Below are positions 44,746 to 57,123 of a stretch of DNA of 64,000 nt, in pieces (the stretch's first letter is position 1; each line of letters begins with the position of its first letter). Made by a program: the position numbers and the translations under genes. Source of the stretch: Larix kaempferi (lineage: Eukaryota > Streptophyta > Pinopsida > Pinales > Pinaceae); NCBI GenBank assembly GCA_027924585.1, contig BSBM01000372.1:30560001-30624000 (forward strand), given 5' to 3'. The notes under the pieces were generated by a model. That model was not told the DNA's origin, did not search any database, and saw only the letters and a list, made by a program, of their open reading frames with translations.

Positions 44746-45925
44746 TATACCAACCAATGAGATAGTCAATAGCAATTGAGCTCGCATCAATAAATATTTA
44801 CCATATGCATCATCAATAATGAAACCCTCTAAACACGCTCAGATATATCTCAAATGTAAAATATACTAACAACCAATATGCCAAAGAATGTTTGTAGTAC
44901 ATGAACTAGTGATCATATCCCTCATATTGTTTAATGATTGTCATGTATTATTACCATAGTGATCTAATATATCTATAATAATGGACATAAGTAATTAATG
45001 ATCCCACCAATGTGTGATCAACCAAACACCATCAATAAAATGTCTTAACAAGCTGTAAATACTTATGGAATCCAATGATTATGGCAGTGATTAGCAAGGG
45101 GATCTTACTCAAATATTGTTAGTATGTAATAACCCTAGCAACACCAATAACTTAGTCACAATCAGAGGTATATGAAAGTTGTCAATAGTGATAAATCACA
45201 CTTAAACCAATACACCGATTTGCAATATGAAACCAACCAATACCTATAAGGTAACAATTGAGAAATATCTTATGATAACCAACAATGATTAATTAGTCCT
45301 CAACCATTTACCTTCACACAATGAACTTGACATTACCAAGTGTGTCAAAACAAAATTTAAGTGATTTAGTTACTAATCAGTGAACATGTAGAAGATATAC
45401 ACCCAAAAACCTTGATCTATAATACACAAATCCAATCATTGTTCAAATAACATCTAATAATAAGATGAATATGCAAACAAAAGCCTAGATCTAATACACA
45501 AGCCTAGTCATTGTTCAAATAACATCAAACAATAAGATGAATATGCAAACAAAGGTTAGAATAGCCAACAAACCAACATTAACCTAACAAGATGAATATG
45601 TATGCAGAAGTAAGAACACTCACTCATTAGCTAAGTGCTTGGATGTAATGATTAACAAATGGCTTAATTACAAAATGTTGGTTTATTATGATGTTTAATA
45701 ACTTCTTGGTTTTTATAATAACAATGGGATGAATTTAGGATAGGAAATTGATTTCTTTTGAGCTTTGTTTTAGATTTAACTCCACCAATTTTATATTAAT
45801 AATTAATGAATAATTGAATTGTTAAACTAATTATCTACTCTTTACACACTTTTGGGCTTCTTCTTTAGATTTAACTCCACCAATTTTATATAAATAATTA
45901 ATGAATTGTTAATATAATTTGGGAC
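44746..45925. other. AT-rich host sequence right of the LINE
   Basis: No gene. Near 45770-45910 it holds two copies of a unit beginning GATTTAACTCCACCAATTTT, about 100 bp apart. Confidence 0.5.
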
Positions 45926-45930
45926 ACAGG

Positions 45931-46006
45931 TAAAGCCAGGTGTGATTTGAACTCGTGACCTCCATTTACAACTGTAACTTCATAACAACTGAACCGCCAA
46001 TGAACC
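45931..46006 (-). other. tRNA-derived SINE-like or tRNA-like remnant
   Basis: Minus strand has an A-box-like TTGGCGGTTCAGTTGTTA and, about 30 nt on, a B-box-like GGTCACGAGTTCAAATC. A seven-base T-loop-like TTCAAAT is visible but arms are poorly paired. It could be a degraded tRNA or the head of a SINE. Confidence 0.35.
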
Positions 46007-46059
46007 ACATCCAAGCAGGCATTTTAAATTATAACTTTGACAGAATTAAAAATAATTTT

Positions 46060-46482
46060 TTTTTCTAAATTAATTAAAATTATAATTTTTTCTTAATTAA
46101 TTAAAATTAAGACTTGACACAATTAGGAAATATATATATATATATTTTTTCTGAATTAATTAGAATTATAACTTTGACAGAATTAGAAATTAAATTATAA
46201 CTTAATTGACAGAATTAGAAATTAGAATTATAACTTATAACTTTGACAGAATTAGAAATTAAATTATAACTTAATTGACAGAATTAGAAATTAGAATTAT
46301 AACTTATAACTTTGACAGAATTAGAAATAAAATGAACCTGACAGAATTATAACTAAAATGAACCTGACAGAATTAGAAATTAGAATTATAACTTATAACT
46401 TTTACAGAATTATAACTTAAATTATAACTTGATTGACAGAATTATAAATTAAATTATATCTTTGACAGAATTAGAACTAAAA
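46060..46482. repeat. Tandem repeat with TTGACAGAATTAGAAATTA core
   Basis: The core GACAGAATTA recurs about ten times between 46170 and 46475, mixed with AATTATAACTT, with periods of about 30-65 bp. It is AT-rich and non-coding, and directly adjoins the downstream side of the tRNA-Trp gene. Confidence 0.8.
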
Positions 46483-46554
46483 TGAACCCGACGTGAGTCG
46501 AACACGCAACCTTCTGATCTGGAGTCAGACGCGCTACCATTGCGCCACAGATCC
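46483..46554 (-). tRNA. tRNA-Trp (CCA anticodon)
   Basis: 72-nt minus-strand sequence that fits plant nuclear tRNA-Trp: 5' GGATCTGTGGCGCAATGG, D-arm, anticodon CCA at 46522-46520 in the loop ACTCCAGAT, and T-arm GCGTGTTCGACTCACGT. The acceptor stem pairs with one G-T at the changed base (GGATCTG against CGGGTTC). A run of four T follows directly on the minus strand (plus 46479-46482 AAAA), suitable for Pol III termination. A-box and B-box are intact, so it may be functional. Confidence 0.9.
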
Positions 46555-46852
46555 CTCATACACTTTTTATGGGGTCTTTATTATACCTTATTCATACTTT
46601 ATATTTATTTCTAACATATCATCTCATAACACAGAATCAAAATCAGTGAATACTTTAAACTCTTATGAAGCGCAGCAAAACAAAATTTATAGAAAGCATA
46701 AACGAAAAACCAAAAACAATTCATATTCAAAATTATTGTTGATTTGTCGTAGAAGACTAGCACAGCAAAACAAAATTTCTGGAAAGCATGGAAAGCATGC
46801 TCGGGAAAAAAAAAAATTCTAGAAAGCATAAACAAAAAAACCGAAAACAATT

Positions 46853-46886
46853 TGCGGTGCGCGTGGATCGAACACGCGACCTTCGC
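46853..46886 (-). pseudogene. tRNA-Phe 3' half (truncated)
   Basis: Minus strand GAAGGTCGCGTG, then TTCGATC, then CACGC and GCACCGCA match the plant nuclear tRNA-Phe from the anticodon-stem 3' side to the discriminator base. The 5' half (GCGG.. acceptor, D-arm, GAA anticodon) is absent; upstream sequence is unrelated. It cannot form a tRNA. Confidence 0.7.
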
Positions 46887-47008
46887 TATGAAGGCATGAA
46901 GATGTTGTAGTCTCAGATTCTTTGTCCGGTGGCGTCTCTTATAGATAATGTAATTGAGCAGATCAGACAACTCAAAATATAGCTTATTAGAATAGCATTT
47001 CGAAGATT

Positions 47009-47078
47009 GGGGCATTCCGAGAATTGAACTCGGGACCTCTCGCACCCAAAGCAAGAATAATCACTAGACCAAATGCCC
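47009..47078 (-). tRNA. tRNA-Pro (TGG anticodon), possibly a pseudogene
   Basis: Minus strand starts GGGCATTTGGTCTAGTG and ends with T-arm CCGAGTTCAATTCTCGG and acceptor AATGCCCC. The anticodon loop is TTTGGGT (TGG). It has 70 nt against the usual 72: two bases of the D-loop, including the GG that normally contacts the T-loop, are missing (GTGATTATTC in place of GTGGTATGATTC). The anticodon stem has one G-T. The D-loop deletion makes function doubtful. Confidence 0.75.
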
Positions 47079-47169
47079 TCTTTCGTTCTTTCAGAAGCCT
47101 GTACATACACAATCTAAATGGACCCGTTTGCGTTTTTTCAAAATAACAAATTTAATGTGGATAAGTTTC

Positions 47170-47262
47170 TGTGAAAACTGGGGCTTGAACTCTCGTCCTC
47201 ATTGGAGACCATTCATACATTATAATGTTGAGATTGGGAATTGAACCTATGCCCCTGCGGAC
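47170..47262 (-). other. Two weak T-arm/B-box-like motifs
   Basis: Minus strand GGTTCAATTCC (within 47236-47252) is a perfect Pol III B-box, and GAGTTCAAGCC lies near 47183-47193. No matching acceptor or D-arm was found. They continue the row of minus-strand tRNA-like sequences but may be chance or relics. Confidence 0.3.
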
Positions 47263-47279
47263 AGCATCTTTATGGTAAT

Positions 47280-49520
47280 GCAGACGAACTCGGCTGTCTC
47301 AAGAGATGATCCTTTTGGCTGCAACATAAAATTATAAAACTGTTTCCACCGTCTTCTTATTATTCAATGATACAAGTTTCTCTGAACTTTTGAATTTCGT
47401 TCACTTATAAGCCATCAATTAACTCCTATATCGGTCTATGTAACTCCTACCTTCCCATCATTATATCCTAAAAAGGAGCTGACACCTATCCATAATCTTG
47501 AACCTTCAAAGAACACTGACCACCAGTGAATCTGAAGGAACATAATCTTGGATTATTACTAACTTCTCAAACTCTAGCATCCCTCAAGTCAATATCATCG
47601 GTCAAAATATTTGACCACATCATGAATTGTTCAGGATATCTCTACAAATATAATCACGCGGATAAGTGGATCATATCTATCGAAGTCTCAAAGATAGAAA
47701 TATACACAAGCCAATTCATTGATCCTGAAATACCAAGCTCACAGTATAGGTAACAACCCATGCAGAGATATCAACAACCTATGAACATGAGAATCTCTCT
47801 CATGTGACTTAAACCCTCCAACAACTAAATGAACCTAAACTAGGTCAACTCCCTCATCCCAAAAGAATTTTGAAGCAAGAGTAACATCATAGTCAACTTC
47901 CTATGTCTGATAGAATCCAACAACCTCGTCCCTATACTCTACAATACTTCCATACACTGTGAACGAGAAATCAATATCGACATCATCCCCCATCAAAGTA
48001 TCACCCCTCTCCTCCTAACGACAACTAGAAGGCTCATGTATAAAAGAAACTAATGCAATTTGACTAGCATATCTCCAAGGATGTATACTCACTCTCCTAA
48101 AGACAACTAGAGGGCTCATGGTTAGAAGAAATCAATGCAATATGACTAGCATATCTCCTAGGAGGTATACTTGCAGCCACTAAAGATTTGGGTGATCCTA
48201 CATTATCTCGAGCCTCATCAAAACTAGAGGGATCATATATCCTCTCACTAGAATATGCATGTCCCACCAAATCATCAAGTAACTTATAGAGACTACCCTC
48301 TCTCACCCCTCTAGCCAAAGTCTTTTCTCAACCAACCTAAGTATTACACCCAGAGTCTTTTCTCAACCAACCTAAGTATTACACCCAAAAACTCCAAACA
48401 AAGCCAAGAACCTCTCCCATGTACACTACTTATAAAATATTGTCTCCCTCTTACACTTAGAGGATTTCAGCCACAAAATCTTCAATACCATGTAGAAGTT
48501 TTTGCAATCTACTAGTTTCAATGCAAAACAAAAAATTCACCTCTTTCCTAGAGGTTTTTTAGATCTTAACCTTGTGAAATTCCAACCTTAAGGCTATTAT
48601 GAAATATAAATAAAAAAACAACAACGATAGAAAATATTTCACCTCTTAATAACCCCACTCCACTAGCAAATTCAGGAGAAGAGATACAAAGTGCGGCAAC
48701 AAGTTTCAACCCTCTAGGACAATCCTATCATGCATAAAACAAAACAAATTTTACTTTATGATAGTTGTAAATACAATACAAAATTTACCCTATATTCTTC
48801 AAAGTGTGCCAACAAGTTTCAACCCTCCAGGACAATCTTATCATGCATCAAACAAACCAAAAATTCACCTTATGATAGTTATAAATACAATATAAAATTT
48901 ACCCTATATCCTTCAACATTAATTTTAAATCACATCATAAATGTCAGCTTTACTCTTATGCCAAATGAATAAGATATATGTGTTGAAAATTACAAAACCA
49001 TAAAGAAATAGATGGTTGAAAATCAAATCTACAATAGAAACATTTTTGGACAATTGGAATATTCATTAATATGCATAAATATGAAGTTCATGTACATACC
49101 ATATCCTTATCCAAAGGCAAGTACAATCCTCTATCTCTTCACAACCCTAGCTAGGGAAAAAAAAATGAAATCCTTGGATCACACTAAGGAGCTCCAACAA
49201 GCTAGCATCACACAAGCATGTCCTCCAATCTAAGACATCTCCTCCTCTTCTTCTCTTCACAAGTACAACCTAATGTTCCATATCAAAATCCTAATCTCCA
49301 AGTCTCCAAGGTATGAAAGCCTAGCCCTAGTATTCAATATGCTCCAAGAAGCTCCAAAAACCCTACCGAGTCCAAGACAAGACAGATAAAGTACAAATGA
49401 AGATCCAAGAGATAGGAAGACTAATGCACTCCTCTTAGTCACATATCTAAATTGTGAAAGGGATTTTTTCTTCCTCTCTATATATATGAGGTAAGGGATG
49501 CCAACAATACATATGTAGGC
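47280..49520. other. Non-coding stretch with short local duplications
   Basis: No gene supported. Three independent tandem duplications stand out: about 88 bp at 48018-48175 (core ACAACTAGA.GGCTCATG), 38 bp at 48320-48395 (core AGTCTTTTCTCAACCAACC), and about 120 bp at 48700-48920 (core CAAGTTTCAACCCTC). Confidence 0.6.
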
Positions 49521-49521
49521 C

Positions 49522-50284
49522 TATTCCCTTACAAGCAACCTACAAAGACACATGTGGAGTGCTACACTCCAAGGGTACACATGTCGATCACAATGGTGAT
49601 GCATCCACAAGCAAGGCTCCAATAAAAGGAACTCTATGATATGTTTCCAATGCTCCTCCTGCAAGTCTCCAATGACTCCAAAGAACCTCCTAAACCATGT
49701 ACTACACTAGGTCCACTTTCATTGCATGAACATTGTCACAATCCAACTATCCCCAAGTCAAATATAGGCCTCCATAAGCATCCAAGCTACCCCATGTTAT
49801 GTAGGTATTAACACCCTCTTGTTGAATTCCAAATTCTACTTCTCCAATGTAGCGAATTTTCCAAGCAAGAAACCTCCCCCATGTGGCCCATGTAGAATGT
49901 CACTAAGTTGTCTAAAACTCTCCAACTCCCTAAGGTCAAGAAATTACTGAGCAATCCATCTCCAATGTGCAAATCCATCAAAGACCAACCAAATATTGAT
50001 CATACACCATGTACCCCAAATCTCATGAAGCACCAGAAATATGGTGTAAACACTTTCAAAGTAACCTGAAAATCTAACACACTCAAATTTGCAATAGTAA
50101 TTGGAGTGTCCAAAGCACAAACAATAAGGTTCAAAGAAACTTATATAATGTTGTCACTAGAATATGTGTGACAAGATGTTTTTTTTAAGGTTATCTCTAA
50201 TGACGACAATAGATCACTATAGCCTTCTTTTGCAACAAATAATGAAAAAAATGTATTAGTATCATTGCTTTATAATCTTCAAAC
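49522..50284. repeat. Dispersed repeat D, copy 2
   Basis: Direct match to 12033-12825 at roughly 85-90% with small indels. The left and right flanks differ from copy 1, so these limits are the real ends of the shared segment. Confidence 0.8.
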
Positions 50285-50400
50285 TCTGAATATACAGTGA
50301 ACCATCACTTGAAATTTTTACTGTGGGTACTTCGTTGTCTCCTGAATCTCCTACAAATTTTTCTATTTGAAACTTCCCCAAGAAAAAGTTATAGCGAAAA

Positions 50401-50416
50401 TGGCTCTGATATCAAA
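50401..50416 (-). other. Primer-binding-site-like sequence (tRNA-iMet type)
   Basis: Minus strand TTTGATATCAGAGCCA follows ...GGTGCATAGCA and resembles the iMet complement TGGTATCAGAGC with one or two changes. It suggests a minus-strand copia-type LTR beginning at 50417. Confidence 0.45.
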
Positions 50417-50684
50417 TGCTATGCACCAAATTCCTAAAATGGCATAAAATTAGAAAGAGAGAGTAACCCAATGCCTTGAGAATGAAATAAAGAGATGAAT
50501 ACAAAGCCTCTTCGAGGGGAAAACCTCATTTTACAATGTACCAAATTCACAAGACACGATGAGATGGCTATACAAATGAATCACCTTTATTATGAATAGG
50601 AGATGAAGTGATCATAATGTAATCTACTACTAAGCCAACCTAACCATAACTAATATACTAATAATGATGGTTAGGGCCTTAACA
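50417..50684 (-). repeat. Possible copia LTR, about 268 bp
   Basis: TGCTATGCACC at the primer-site side and CCTTAACA at the other end would give TG...CA termini. It contains GAGGGGAAAACCTC, a motif frequent in copia LTRs. The far end is a guess, and no second LTR was found. Confidence 0.35.
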
Positions 50685-50689
50685 TACAT

Positions 50690-53600
50690 GCACTCTCAAA
50701 TGAGATTTTGATGCATTCTTTACTCACTAACAATGTTTGCATATGGCCTTGAATCATGGAAACTACTTTTCTCATACATTGATAGGCTTAATGGATTCTC
50801 GTCCTCCAATCTTCAAGCAAATTGCCTCTTTGAGCTCTCCTCCCCTATTGCTAACCTTTATTTCTCCCAAAACTTCAAATATCCATTTGTTGTCGGCCTC
50901 CCATTTACCTCAAGCAAGCATTCTCTTTAATGGTGTTGCACAAAATGTCAACTATTAAGGTTATTCATTTCACCTTCTTAAGTCATTTTACACTTTTTCC
51001 TTTATGCTAATTGTTGATTTCAAAGTTTTCCTAAATTTAATTTACAAAGATGAGGGAATATTTTAGAAACATTTCAAATCACACATCCCCATTCATAGGA
51101 TTTTGGTTCCCAAAATATTCAACTCAAAGATGCAACATGTTTTTTTCTTCTCAGCACACCATCTAATGGCTCACACCACTTTTATATAGGAATGCACTCA
51201 TTATGAAGTGTTCTTACTCTCCTTCTACAATTCTTTAGACAATTTGCAACACCTCTAGAATTGTCTTTATAACTATGAGAAAGTAGTGGCCAACTCTTTA
51301 CCTCTTTGATCATTGGTACAATCCTCTTTTATTGATTCTTTGTCTCATATTCCTCTTGATGCCAAAACCATTTGTGGACTTATTGCTCCATATGAGGACA
51401 AACTACTAATATTTGAATCTTATTCTCCCATCTTTAGAAATGTCCCTTATTTGAGCATGTGAGCTTGTTTCCTTGGTCCCCCATGTAAATGTAGTTCCAG
51501 GTGGTGAAAACATCCATTGTGTACCCTCTTTCAAGATTCTACAAGAATTTTGGAGTAATGATTGGTTATCTGCTACTTTTTTTCCTCCTCAAAGTTCTAT
51601 TACTACTTCATGGTCATAGATTCATCTACTCTAATATCATATGATCCGTAAATGAAGGACTTATAGCCCACTCATTTCACCAATATGCAACTCTACAAAA
51701 AATAAGTTTTGTTCTTTTTTCTCAACAATAATTTCTATTGCTGAGATCAAATCCTTATGCATGAATGGAATGCTTTGATTTATAACACATCCAAAACAAG
51801 AGTAAAAAATAAAATTCCCTAATTCAAACTTATCAATTGAAGGGAAATTCTTCTCTAGAGATATGCATACTCAACACTCTAGTAATTATTCAAATGTTTG
51901 TGACCCCATTCAGACATATTTCCCATAGATACCAAGGAGTTATACTTCTATTTTAAATCAAGTTCATGTCGAGTAGTTAGTTAATGACAAATATAAGATG
52001 TCTCATGTCACTTGAATGCAATTAGATTAAAAAAGGATAATTAACCTATGTTGTACTTGTTACCTCCAAAATTGTACATAGGTGGATTTGATGTGAAGCG
52101 TCCAACTTGTGAACATTTCAAATGTTCATTATCAGTGATTAGAAGTTCAGAAGTCTCTGCAGGGCCAATTTTGGCCTCATTTTTTAATAATTGCATGTTC
52201 ATACCCTTTGGGGATATTGTAAAGATGTGCTAGCATGACAATATTTTGTAAAGAACTTGGCTTCCTAGGACTTAGACATCAATCTGACCATTCCATGGTG
52301 TTTTTTCCCTTGTTAATTATGCAATGCTGAATAAGCGATGTATAATTTTCGAGTTTTTCACCCGCTCCTCCAAAGCTAGAATGGCCGTCTTGGTGGTTAG
52401 GCCTTAGGAGGTTATTAAATTTCATGCGTCAATATTTATGAGCATGCTAGACATTTAATTGAGTCATTATGAACATGCACTAGGTCCCTTAGGATTTTTA
52501 TTTAGTTCCGAGAAAAAAAAAATTCTCGTAAAACAAGTCAATTTCTAATGTTTTAATTGAAAAAACCAAAAAAAGTCATAAAGGTGTGGTCTAGAGGGGG
52601 AATTTTCCATGGGGGTGCTCGTTTTCTAACCCGGAGCACCCACAAAACCCAAAAACCCAGTTTTCCTAAATTTCGAGTGATTATTATTCACTCAAATAAA
52701 AATTCTCTCGAAAATGATTAAAGAGAATTAAAAAATTAAAAAAATAAAGATATGGAGAAAATCAAAATTCCTAAAAGTGATGAATTTTGTCCAAATAAAG
52801 GACCAGTTATGATTGCAATCAGTATCAGAGAGAAAATCAATCCTATCTGGGTGATTTCAGTTAAGGTTTAGAGCACAGTGAGTGAATCTGTAGATAGGGA
52901 TGCGCCATCCTTCTTTAGTTGGGTGACTTCCTTAATTTGGCATCTTTTTATTGGATGGAGGAGAAAACAAGGTGGTGAGGGCACCCCTCTTATGAGGTGG
53001 CAGCCACCTCACCCCATAAATACCAAGTTAAAGCTTAGTTCAAAGCTTGAATCTCTCCATGGATTTAGAGATGCGCCCTCAAGCCCTAGATCTCTCTAGA
53101 ATGCGCCCCCCTCTTCTCCACTCTTCTATTTAAGCAAGGCTATGCTCCATCATTCAAGGTGGATTTACATCGAACCTTTGCTATTGTATTTTTTGAATTT
53201 TTTAAAGTAATATAATCAGTGAAAGGCTTTGGAGGTTCATGAGCTTGCAAGATCTGTCTTTGTGATGCACGCATGTTTTATTGAGGTATAATCTAACATA
53301 CTCTCTTTGATTTTACATGATTTTTGTGGATCAATCTTGCTTAGAAGGCATTTGAGCCCATAGGAATAAACATTCATAGGCTTTGACTTGTTTATTTGTA
53401 GTATGTTAGTTAAATGTTAAGAAGTAGCAAGTGTACTCAGATCTACTAATGCTCTTCATGTCCTTTTTTTCAAAATTATATATTTACTAGATTTGATCCC
53501 CCTCTTCATGTAAGTGTGTATTTTGATTGTGCAGGATAAAAGTTTGAATAGGGAAGCAGAGCTCAGTTGGATCTTCTTCCTTGTTCAATACATGGTTTTA

Positions 53601-56600
53601 ACATTTTTTTAACACTCTTGTTTTGCAGGCACTTGGATCTCCATCCCCTCCAACTGTGGCTTGGTTCCATCTTTTTCATCACTTCAAAAAATCAATCAAC
53701 CCATTTCTTTCCATTTTTTCTATATGAAAGAAAGTAGATCATATTTAAAATATTTCATATTAAGTCTATTTGCATCATAGATAGATCTAAAAATTTCAAG
53801 TTTATCATAGATCTAGATCTATTTCATGCTAAGTACTTGTGTAGTAGTTTTTATTGAATATTTTCCAAGTACTAAATTGTAAATTTTGGATGTTTTTATA
53901 TGTACTAATCCACTAATCAGTTTTATTTAGTTTGCTGGTTTTTATTAGGTTGAAGGAATAAAGGAAGGAATTTTGGGCTAAGTATCCGTTAAGCGAATCA
54001 TCAAAGCACCTAAGTGCCTTTTCTTGTTACTCTTGTTTCTTCAATACATTGTAAACCTCCCTGATATAAGTTATAAAGATCAAAGGTATTCTTTTACATT
54101 TTTGTGCTTTGTAATAAATTTAAAGCAAGTGGGCTACACATCGCCCACACCCCCTCCCCCAACTGGGGAAGGCCTGTATCTGCCTCTTTTTCTTTTTGTG
54201 CCTTAGTTAGTATTTTTGCTAGATTAGCTTTTACTTTTCGCAATTAGATCTAGATTTAATTTCATGTTTTTTATTTACATTTTTGAGGAAAAATAAATAC
54301 TAACCCCTATGCATTCCCGAAGGACAGTTCTTGGATAAGGGCTTTCCCGAGTATGGAACTGGGAAAGAGATTCGTAGGTAGTAATTAGAAAACATTTTCT
54401 TGCTTTGTCTTTGTTTTCCATGTAAAAAAGCATTGTTAAAACTTTTAAAATTAATCAAGACTCCATTATGTATGCTCTGCACCTCTACGGTTCGTCCGAC
54501 CAGTAGGGTGCATCAAAAGGAGTTGGAGTGACTAGTAATTATTTCTCCCAACTTTTCAATTAACCTCCCTTAATGGAAATCCAACGTTAATTTCAAGATC
54601 ACTTTTGTTGTGGGAAAATTTTGCAAAGGAGACAAGAACCACTATAAAGTGACCGCGGGGCACCATCAAGATACACCCTTGTTTGGTGTAGTGTTGGACA
54701 TCTCTCCATAACTCCATCTAGCCCACGTCCTTGTGTGGAGCCACTTAAAGTGAAATCCGTACATATTCCGACGTACCTCACGGTATATCGGGAATCCCCT
54801 TTTTCTCGTTAATCAACTCATCAATCCAAATAAATTTAAAACCGATCAAGTGCATTGCAAAACACTTTACATTTCAACAACACTATTTTTATTTGAATCC
54901 ATCGACACTGATCTCCAATTTGAAACAATATATTTCATTTTCTTAATACTAGCTCACTATTGTTGATTATATCTTTACATGTTGGTGTTATATATGTTGT
55001 CGAACTATTTCTCAAATTTGCAATAAGCTTGTTAAGTGTTTCTTCCCAAAAAGTCCTAAAAACAAATCACTTCCATCCTTAACAACCAAAACAATTTAAG
55101 ATCCTTAGAAACTCTTTAATAGCATCTACCCCCCTTAGCTTCAATTAGGAGTTTTCCTAAACATAGGAGTCAGGATCGGGTGACAACACCTGACTCGACA
55201 CTTGCACCCAAGGACACACCTAGCAACTTTAAAAATATTTCTGCTGTGTTTCCCCGAGGTGTGCTTTTCGGTGGAAAAAGTACTCAAATACCCAACTCAA
55301 CATCTATTTGGCTGAGATTAAACTTAATTTTCTCTTCTCCAAAAAGCATGAAAGGATATCTATGTTCTTGATGCAATTTTAGGTGGATTCAGGATTCTCT
55401 ACTAATAATTATCAACAGGGAAAATGTATGGATATGTTTATTTCCTTCAATGCATGGCATCTTGTTTATGGTGCACAAGTTGTAACACTCATAAATCTAG
55501 TGCTAGATAGTTAACATTTCCACACAATTTGATAACAAATGTCATATCTGACTCCAAACCAATGACAAATTCATCCACTCACAAATAGTTTTAGATGGAA
55601 ACCAAACACATAGACAAGGAATGTATGGTTGCATTGTGCATTGGCATTTTAGGCTCCAATAGACCCGAGATTTGATTGTAGGAAACTACCTTCAATTGCA
55701 CAGAGTGTAAACAAAACACCAGCTAATTAGTAAGTACAAGAACGCTCGATTTTTTAGGTGAAATATTTGTCTATGTATAATTGTGATTTGTTGTAGTAAC
55801 CACCAATGCATGCCTATGGTTGTGGATTTCATGAATCGTCCAAACATAGATGATTTGAAGGGGAATTTCTTGTCACGGTTTACAGAACACTCATACCAAC
55901 AATTTGATCAAGGCATTTATCTTTAGCAATGAATTAATACAACACACTTGCAAAAACAAAGTGTTAGCACCCAAGAAAAAAGTAAAAGAAACCCACGATT
56001 TATTCGAGTTGGGATTGGTTGGATTACGAAACCAAAAGTTGTTGTGAAATGTGGGTTAAACCAAAATTATTCCCACCAGCAAATAGACCAATGAATAGCA
56101 GACCCTGATCAATTCAAACAATGTTTTGTTCCTTTAATTTTCAAAACCCACAATTTGATCAACATAAAACAACTTGTGGAATTTGATTTTAAGGCTGCGA
56201 GTGATTGCAATACAAAGTGTTGTCGAATTCAAGACCAATGATCATTTTAACCCAACGATCAAAGCAACTAGATATGGGATGGTGGATACCCACCACAACT
56301 CAGCAAATAGACAATTAATCTATAACATAATCAAGTAGGAATTTAACTAATGATGGAAAGTGTTGTATCATGTGTTTATTATTGATATCATAGAGCAAAG
56401 CCTATGATAACAACCAAATTTTTTTTTTGTAAACCCGTGTCTCAATCCATTGAAATTGATATTGTTTATTTTTTAATTATGTTTTTATATATTATATTTT
56501 GTTTAACACCATGAGGTAGATGCCATGGTGATCATGAACACTGAAAAACACGATCATTGTAATATTGATGACATGTTCGAAGGCTAACTAATGGGAAGGA

Positions 56601-57118
56601 CACCAATGGGCTATGAGTTCATCAATGACGAAGAGTGAGAGGGTCCAATGAGGGGATTACCTATGCGTTGTGATGATTCATTATATGATCCATGAGCTTC
56701 CTTATGCTAAGTAACGAGTAATGCAAAGTTATGAGAGAAAGAAAGGTGAGATGAGACTTAGGAGTTTTAATGTAAGAGAGCCTAATCCCTTTTTAGAAGT
56801 AACTACCTTGTATTTTGTGGTAACAAATAAATAAGTTGATGAAAAGCTACCTCATCATCTCTCATTCACTCACCCATTCAAAGAAAATTCGAATAGGAGA
56901 AGGAAGGTAGGAATAAGACAAGGTTTATGAAGAAAACAGAGGGTTTTACATAAAAAGAACTCAACCCACCTAATAGTTGAACCATGGAGAGGTTAAAGAG
57001 TGAATTTTGAGAGATACTAGACACCATTAGAGGGTATTCAAGCCACCATTTTAAAATCACATAGGATTGATGGCTTGGTTTGCTATGTATAGAGTTATAA
57101 AATATCATTCTAGAGGTG
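50690..57118. other. Long non-coding stretch
   Basis: Six kilobases with no ORF, RNA gene or paired repeat that I can support. Inverted repeats GGGTGCTC/GAGCACCC (52613-52641) and GAGGTGGC/GCCACCTC (about 52955-52975) and a GC-richer block at 54300-54800 are visible but unexplained. The latter might be a retroelement leader. Confidence 0.5.
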
Positions 57119-57123
57119 TCATA
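57119..57123 (+). other. Target-site duplication TCATA, left copy
   Basis: Matches 61708-61712 at the other end of the copia element. Confidence 0.85.

Noticed and set aside
46483-47078. tRNA-Trp/tRNA-Pro pair as a plastid insert (trnW and trnP are neighbours in plastid DNA)
   Set aside because: Both sequences fit the nuclear, not the plastid, versions of these tRNAs as I know them, and spacing differs.
52613-52641. Inverted repeat GGGTGCTC/GAGCACCC as an attenuator or small RNA precursor
   Set aside because: Eight-base arms in 6 kb of AT-rich DNA are not enough; no promoter or repeat support.
52950-52980. Near-perfect palindrome GAGGTGGC/GCCACCTC
   Set aside because: Short, isolated, no duplicate in the window; could be chance.
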